Below, one piece after another: positions 8,401 to 12,813 of a stretch of 12,813 nt of DNA. The stretch's first letter is position 1. Every line of letters starts with the position of its first letter. This DNA comes from Spirogloea muscicola (taxonomy: Eukaryota > Streptophyta > Zygnematophyceae > Spirogloeales > Spirogloeaceae), in contig WELB01000015.1 in NCBI GenBank assembly GCA_009602725.1, positions 864,032-876,844 of the forward strand. Direction: 5' to 3'. The position numbers were made by a program, and so were the translations under genes. The notes under the pieces are model-generated. The model was given only the letters and a program-made list of their open reading frames with translations, was not told the DNA's origin and ran no database searches.

Positions 8401-11400
8401 GTTTAAGCATATGGGCAGTAATACCTTCAAGGTCTTCGTCTGGCCAACAGCGCCTTGCTTGATGGCTTGCAAGATCCCCACACTGTGCTGTATACTGCGC
8501 ATTTTGTCATGCAATGCAGGTTGAGTGCCTTGCTTGAGTAACTCAATTATAACTCTGCGAGCTGCAAATGATCACAGCAACTATATGGAAATGCAAGCTA
8601 GTGGCAATCAAGCAGGCATCTACTCTGCTTTGTGAGGCTTCAGGGCTCCACATCATGGCTGCTGCAAACGCTTGACTTAGCAGTCGCCTTAGCATTGGTG
8701 AATACCTGGCAGAATCCAATACCAGTCTGCCATCGTGCACGATTGGCGGGTTGTTCTGAAGGTGGTGACTAGCACCCCACCCCACAATCTTCTCCACCAC
8801 TGCTCGTGAAGGTAACAATTTGGATAATGTGAACCAACCAAGTGAATCCCACTGTATGATTGAGAAAGCTGTGCGACCTCTGCTCTTGCTAGACATGCGC
8901 GTGGTAAGCAAGAGGTGCATGTCATCACTGGTCTTCGGGAGCATATGTGGACAGAGGCAGCACCTTCATGGGGGAGCACTTGATTGCAGATGTGGATATC
9001 TGATAGTCCCTCGCACTCCATATTTGCAACATTCAGGACCTGAAGAAGCAAGCAGACGGGACAAACAGAATTGCTGTGTTGATTTAACAGATGTACATAT
9101 GAGGACAGATACAGGTCAAACTGAAATGCATGATAGAAACTGAATAATCAATGTGAGATTGGATAGATACTATCAAGTCAAGAAATCCTTTGAATCACTT
9201 CATGGCTATATGCTGGGCTATCAACCCTGCATTGGAGACACAAACATGATTGTTCTTTTGCGTCAGCATGCACGGTGATGTGCACGTATGAGCAGCCCAA
9301 GAGCAGCCACACTAACCGCTTGTATCCGCTGGCGATTCGTTTCGGCCTTGAGCATCTCCGTGTCTTCGTCCAGCGATCGGTTCCACTCCTGCAGCAGCTT
9401 GTCATCCTACCAAGCAACCAGATAGAGGTAACCAGAAAATCAGGAATAGTCACTCTGACGCACTCTTCATGTCGTGTAAGAAGCTGATTGTCCGCATGAG
9501 CACCCCAGAGTCGTGATCTGGCCCAACCTGCACTTATGCAACCAATGCTGGAGATGATGGATAGCTGGCAACAGTGAGAAGATAACATAACTGCTCCTTG
9601 GGTACTGAGTTCTCAGTGTGTACCTGCGGAGGCTGGATGACAATCTTGGTGGGGAACAGCTTCATGAGCATCTTGGAAGACTTGGGTACGTCTAGCTTAA
9701 GGTCGCCAATCTTGTCGCTCAGCTGATCCTGCTTGCCAAGAAACAAGAATAGGCAACTGCAATGTCACAGCTGCAACGTGCGGTTTGCTTGCAGAACCGT
9801 TAAACAGATGAAGCAACCTCCATGAGCAACTGCCTGAAGATCAGCCAATGTAAGCTGCACGGCTCACCAGGAAAGACAATTCCAGGATCGCGTTCAGGCT
9901 GCTGTTCCCCACTTTTGATGTGCCTGCCGACGAGCCAGTAGCCTGTACGCAACAAAATATAAGGTCAACATTCATGAGCCAACCAATTAAGTTGTGCACC
10001 CATCTCATTGGCATGGATACGCGTGTAAGTGACTATCAAGAGCTGCTCTGATCACCCAAAGGGACATGAACTGCTGCTATGACCACATATGTTTCGGTTA
10101 CTTGAAGTGTGTACTGCAAAGCTTGTGTACCTTCTCTTTGCGAGCTTCTGTTGTGTGCGACCCGATGATGACGAGCGGCATCGCAGCTTCCCTCCGCTCC
10201 AGCCGGTCCAGCTTCGTATATCGCTCAAAGTTGCCGGTGATCGCCCGCTCCGCATGCTTGATCAACACCAGCAGCGGCTCCTTGGCTGCCTCGGCAGCAA
10301 GAACCTGCCATACGCAAGCAGTGTAGCCAGGAAATTCAAGTCATAGGCACCATGCCATGGCTGGCGGAGAGCCTTCAGCACTATGCAGCCCAACTCTAAT
10401 AGACAACACAGGATACTCCAGTACCAACCTCCACCTGCTCTTGTACAAAACTTTGTGAATAATGCTCTGTGGAAGTTGGGATACAAATGAGTCAAGTGTT
10501 CAAGATAGCGACCAGCACCTCAAGGAGCGAGTCTACAATCAGCCTCTCGACATCCTCGCCGTACGACGGCTCCTGCCTCAGCTCGTTCACTGCGTGCGCG
10601 CCGCCATATGCAGCAGATCAGTACGCGCACCAACGTTCCTTCTCTGACTCAAGTACAACCCAAGCCGCTAAACTGCCACTGTCAAGTAGAAATAAAACTG
10701 ATCACATTGCAGACTGCAAATTCTCAAAAGACAGCAGCCGTACCATTGCAGAAGAAACCGTGGCCATCCTCGCAGAGGTCGACGAGGTTGTTCCCACCAT
10801 ACACGGGCTTGTCAAAGCGCACGCCGACCTTGTGCGGGTTGTCCTCCAGGACCATGAGCACACGACCTTTCAGGCCAATTGATGGACCCCTGCATTTCAC
10901 AAAGACCGAAAAAGCCGCACCACCGCAGCAACTTGAGCTACAGTACAAGGATCTCATTGCCAAGTATCTAGAACGTAATCTCTCCTGCAAAAATTCAGAT
11001 TGGCTTGGTGCCTTACATCAAAGGATGACAACTGAGCGTGGCAGCCCAGCAGGAGAAGGCAATGCAGCGCCAGATGTGGTGACTGACCGTGTGGCAGGGT
11101 CGACCAGGCGGCCCGACGAAGCGCTCATGAAGTAGACCCTGCAGCCCAAAGAGTGGCATTGCCTTACCATCCGCAGCCCAGAAATCGGCAGGAGGCCGGC
11201 GTCACGGCCCGAGCGCGGCCAGCACCAAGGGCAGCAGCGGTGGCAGATGAGACTCACCCCGGGGGGCTGCCCTGGTTCAGCACCGCGAGACCGGCCGAGC
11301 TGCTCGCACCGACGTACTTGACGCGGTCGCCTGCAATCAATTTGATTATCTTTCATTGTTGCGAACCTATTATGTATATATAGTAACTGGAATTCGTTAG

Positions 11401-12813
11401 TGTCTGTCTTTGAGGCTTGACTTGGTTGGTGAGTTCGGCAGCTGACCACAGACTCGTACCTTTCTTGAGGATGCGCCGGCTGCCGACGTTGCCGCTACTG
11501 CTGCCAGCAGCGTCCGCAATGGCAGAGCTGGCTGAGGTGGATGACGTGGACGCAGCCTCCGGCAAGGCAGCGAATGCAGCCGCAGCCACTGGGGGGCCGA
11601 GACGACAGCTGCGGTCGGCAAGCGGCGTGTCCGGCTCGGAGGCATCGGCACCATCGCCGCCCACGTGGCCGCTAGGCAGCGGCGGCTGCGCTGCAGCTAC
11701 ACTTGGCCGTTGTGGCGGGCACCTCGGCAGGCCTGCAGGAGGCGACCCTGCCACCGCCACCACCGCCGCCGCCGCCGCTGCTGGCAGCAGCGGCTCCCCA
11801 GACGTCCTGGGCGCGGCCTCGGGCTCCGTCACCAAGGCCTTGCCGCCGAGCGCTGCCGTCGAGGCGCCAGCCTCCTCCGCAGCGGGAGCGCTCGTGCGAG
11901 CAGCGGAGGACGGCAGGCGTGGCGGCGGTGCCGCGTCACTGAGAGGCGCCGCCACAGTCGATGCCGCCGATCGCCTTGCTCGCGGGCCGTCGTTAACCTG
12001 TGCCAATGCAGATCGGTGCGACCACCGTAAGAGGCGTGACAAGTTGTCGCAGTCTGACTGACTGACGAGCAGCGGTCCCCCAGGGTTTGGTGGCAGCCAA
12101 GCGGCCACCTCCAGGCAGGCCGTGGCGAGGTCGAAGACGAGGACGCGCACGCGGAGCTCCTTGGCGAGCGCCCGCACCAGCGCCTCCTGGTACGTCTCGC
12201 TGCCTGCACCACGCCGCCGCACATGGAGCTGAACCTCTTCAGGACTCGATGCGTTTACTAGACGGCATAACAGAATAGCGTTCAGAGGTTAAGTGACGGG
12301 TTTAGAAGCAGCCGTGGAACCCCATACAGTCACGTCAGAAGCACAGAGAGCTCACCGGGGGGCCCGCTGAGCAGGATGCGCGAGCTGACGGTGGCCAGGT
12401 CCGCCGTGTACTTGGCGAACTCGGGCTGGAGCAGCTGGACGTAGCACGCGTCCAGGAGCGCGACCTTGGTTGTGTCGCTGAGAAGAACCAGCAGGACCGC
12501 CCGCGTCAGGCAGGGCCCGCCATGGACGGCGGCCGCCCGCCGGCCATGGATGGAAGGGTTTCCGAGGGCTTTTGTGGCAAGATACTTATGAGTAGTTTAA
12601 GATTCATTGAATTGTATTATAGTCATATATTAATGTACTATTAGCACCTCAGGTAGTAAGGGAAGTCGTGGAAGCCCCAGGCGACGTCGTCGGGCATGAC
12701 CATGCCCCGCAGGATGGCGTCGCGGTAGGCGGCGCCGCTCCGCTGGGGCCCGTCGCCGGAGGCTCCGGCGGGGCCGCCGCCGCCGCGGGCCTTGTCGGAG
12801 CGGTGCCGGCGGC
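5290..12813 (-). CDS. AAA-type ATPase, plant At4g02480-like (Msp1/ATAD1/katanin clade), 21 exons, 5'-partial
   Basis: Exons from 5' to 3': >12813-12648, 12477-12356, 12203-11460, 11330-11258, 10889-10744, 10589-10519, 10304-10131, 9942-9868, 9728-9624, 9406-9317, 9039-8964, 8799-8706, 8494-8425, 8154-7975, 7646-7524, 7353-7270, 7015-6831, 6528-6390, 6215-6156, 5903-5793, 5406-5290 (stop TGA at 5292-5290). All 20 introns are GT-AG and in phase, giving 1,000 visible residues. The product is predicted to use ATP hydrolysis to thread or remodel a protein substrate; the substrate is unknown. The C-terminal AAA domain is complete: Walker A GPPGTGKT (737-744), pore loop WFG (770-772), Walker B VIFIDE (792-797), sensor 1 Asn843, Arg fingers near 854-859, sensor 2 GYSGSD (898-903), and the conserved tail [14 protein letters not shown]...YF. 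Plant relatives carry an FHA-type region near the N-terminus; if present here it lies beyond 12813. Clade assignment rests on recalled family motifs. Confidence 0.93.
5407..5792 (-). other. Last intron (20) of the ATPase gene
   Basis: Phase-0 intron of 386 bases, the longest in this gene, with donor GTGCTC and acceptor TTTGGCAG. It joins [10 protein letters not shown] to [12 protein letters not shown]. No RNA gene, repeat or extra exon was recognised inside it. Confidence 0.8.
6529..6830 (-). other. Intron 17 of the ATPase gene
   Basis: 302-base phase-2 intron between ...RRFPR and LMVDLPDS. The donor is GTTGTC and the acceptor CTAGTGCAG. It contains the near-palindrome at 6601-6634, listed separately, and no other recognisable feature. 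Confidence 0.75.
6601..6634. repeat. Intronic palindrome plus overlapping inverted repeat
   Basis: Bases 6601-6621 form two 10-base arms (CGACTTTGGA and TCCAAAGTCG) that are perfect complements around one central base. Immediately after, GTCGC (6618-6622) and GCGAC (6630-6634) form a second possible stem, sharing bases with the first. The two hairpins therefore compete. Both lie in intron 17 of the ATPase gene, roughly 75-105 bases upstream of its splice acceptor on the transcript. Confidence 0.8.
7647..7974 (-). other. Intron 14 of the ATPase gene
   Basis: 328-base phase-0 intron between ...FVKGQLTK and [12 protein letters not shown], with donor GTACTT and acceptor AACTTGCAG. It separates the linker from the Walker A exon. 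No additional feature was seen. Confidence 0.8.
10744..11330 (-). other. CAP-Gly/SH3-like segment inserted in the pseudo-AAA module (exons 4-5)
   Basis: Residues 344-416 read GDRVKYVG, then [26 protein letters not shown] and HGFFC. The spacing of G..V..., G..G.V, GV.FD.P, G.N and HG.F recalls CAP-Gly domains, small beta barrels that often bind microtubule-linked or ubiquitin-linked peptides. The GKNDG signature of true CAP-Gly is only partly kept (GGNNL), so it could equally be another SH3-type barrel. Plant homologues share this block. Confidence 0.45.
10890..11257 (-). other. Intron 4 of the ATPase gene
   Basis: 368-base phase-2 intron with a consensus GTGAGT donor and acceptor GAAATGCAG. 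It interrupts the CAP-Gly-like segment between ...NQGSPP and [10 protein letters not shown]. No other feature was seen. Confidence 0.8.
11490..12130 (-). repeat. Low-complexity Ala/Ser/Pro/Gly coding region in exon 3
   Basis: Exon 3 (744 bases) is far larger than the others because of about 210 residues rich in Ala, Pro, Ser and Gly between VLVFD and RRILKKGD. It includes an alanine run encoded by imperfect GGC/GGT-type triplets near 11750-11785. The frame stays open throughout and both flanks match the conserved family, so the stretch is part of the protein. It is probably disordered. The antisense strand also stays open here, as GC-rich triplet repeats often do. Confidence 0.75.
12478..12647 (-). 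other. Intron 1 (within window) of the ATPase gene
   Basis: 170-base phase-2 intron joining FHDFPYYLS to DTTKVALL, with donor GTGCTA and acceptor TTCTTCTCAG. The first 60 bases after the donor are strongly AT-rich, and the acceptor half is very GC-rich and contains the hairpin at 12520-12549. Confidence 0.8.
12520..12549. repeat. GC-rich inverted repeat, 13-base arms with one mismatch
   Basis: CCATGGACGGCGG (12520-12532) and CCGCCGGCCATGG (12537-12549) are complementary at 12 of 13 positions around a CCGC loop. On the ATPase transcript the hairpin would end about 42 bases upstream of the exon 2 splice acceptor, within the region where the branch point usually lies. Confidence 0.8.

Larger units (their letters stand above)
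9868..12477 (-). other. Degenerate N-terminal AAA-like module with inserts (exons 2-8)
   Basis: [13 protein letters not shown] (residues 88-100) has the shape of a Walker A strand and loop but lacks the GKT residues. It is followed by a helix and the VLVFD strand. Much later [10 protein letters not shown] (450-459) sits where Walker B belongs but lacks the Asp-Glu pair, and LVIIGSHT (484-491) sits where sensor 1 belongs, with Ser-His replacing Asn. The next exons (499-668) resemble an AAA lid: [11 protein letters not shown], then a long helix, then [12 protein letters not shown]. My reading is a pseudo-AAA module upstream of the active one. This is inferred from motif order, not from an alignment. 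Confidence 0.55.

Noticed and set aside
9455-9485. Short similarity between intron sequences near 6030-6060 and 9455-9485 (CACTC/TTCATG-type runs)
   Set aside because: The match is short with several mismatches and no flanking similarity, so it is within chance for this much intron sequence.
11417-12061. Plus-strand open frame of 214 codons, Ala/Gly-rich
   Set aside because: It is the antisense of ATPase exon 3. GC-rich triplet repeats keep both strands open, and it has no domain, while the minus strand joins in phase to conserved exons on both sides.
12648-12813. Possible FHA domain of the ATPase
   Set aside because: Plant relatives have an FHA-type region near their N-terminus, but the visible 54 residues here match only the block just before PYYLS. 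Any FHA would lie outside the window.

Overview
The window is nuclear DNA from a photosynthetic eukaryote, most likely a green alga (chlorophyte, possibly trebouxiophyte). The evidence is two intron-dense genes with GT-AG introns of about 125-390 bases, GC-rich exons in more AT-rich introns and spacers, and an AAA ATPase whose closest recognisable relatives are the large plant proteins of the Arabidopsis At4g02480/At1g02890 group. Species cannot be read from the sequence. There are no bacterial operons, insertion sequences or CRISPR arrays.

Layout. (1) Bases 1-3695, plus strand: the last eight exons of an alpha/beta hydrolase of the DUF900 family (583 residues visible, N-terminus off the window). 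All seven introns join in phase and restore the family motifs. (2) Bases 3696-5289: the convergent spacer. It has no credible gene, but holds a decayed duplicate of the neighbouring gene's last exon and 3' flank. (3) Bases 5290-12813, minus strand: 21 exons (1,000 residues visible, N-terminus off the window) of a two-module AAA protein. Its C-terminal AAA domain keeps every catalytic motif. Its N-terminal half reads as an AAA module that has lost its nucleotide-binding residues and is interrupted by a low-complexity Ala/Ser/Pro/Gly stretch and a CAP-Gly/SH3-like segment.

Smaller items: the 3' half of a tRNA-Gly (UCC, organellar/bacterial type) inside intron 2 of the hydrolase gene, three hairpin-forming inverted repeats, a short direct repeat and candidate TGTAA polyadenylation signals.

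The two genes are arranged tail to tail. Nothing in the sequence links their functions; they look like ordinary neighbours. The most interesting points are the pseudo-AAA module with its insert, the duplicated terminal exon, and the intronic tRNA-Gly relic. Both gene models were built by hand from conserved motifs and splice phase. No alignment or transcript was available.
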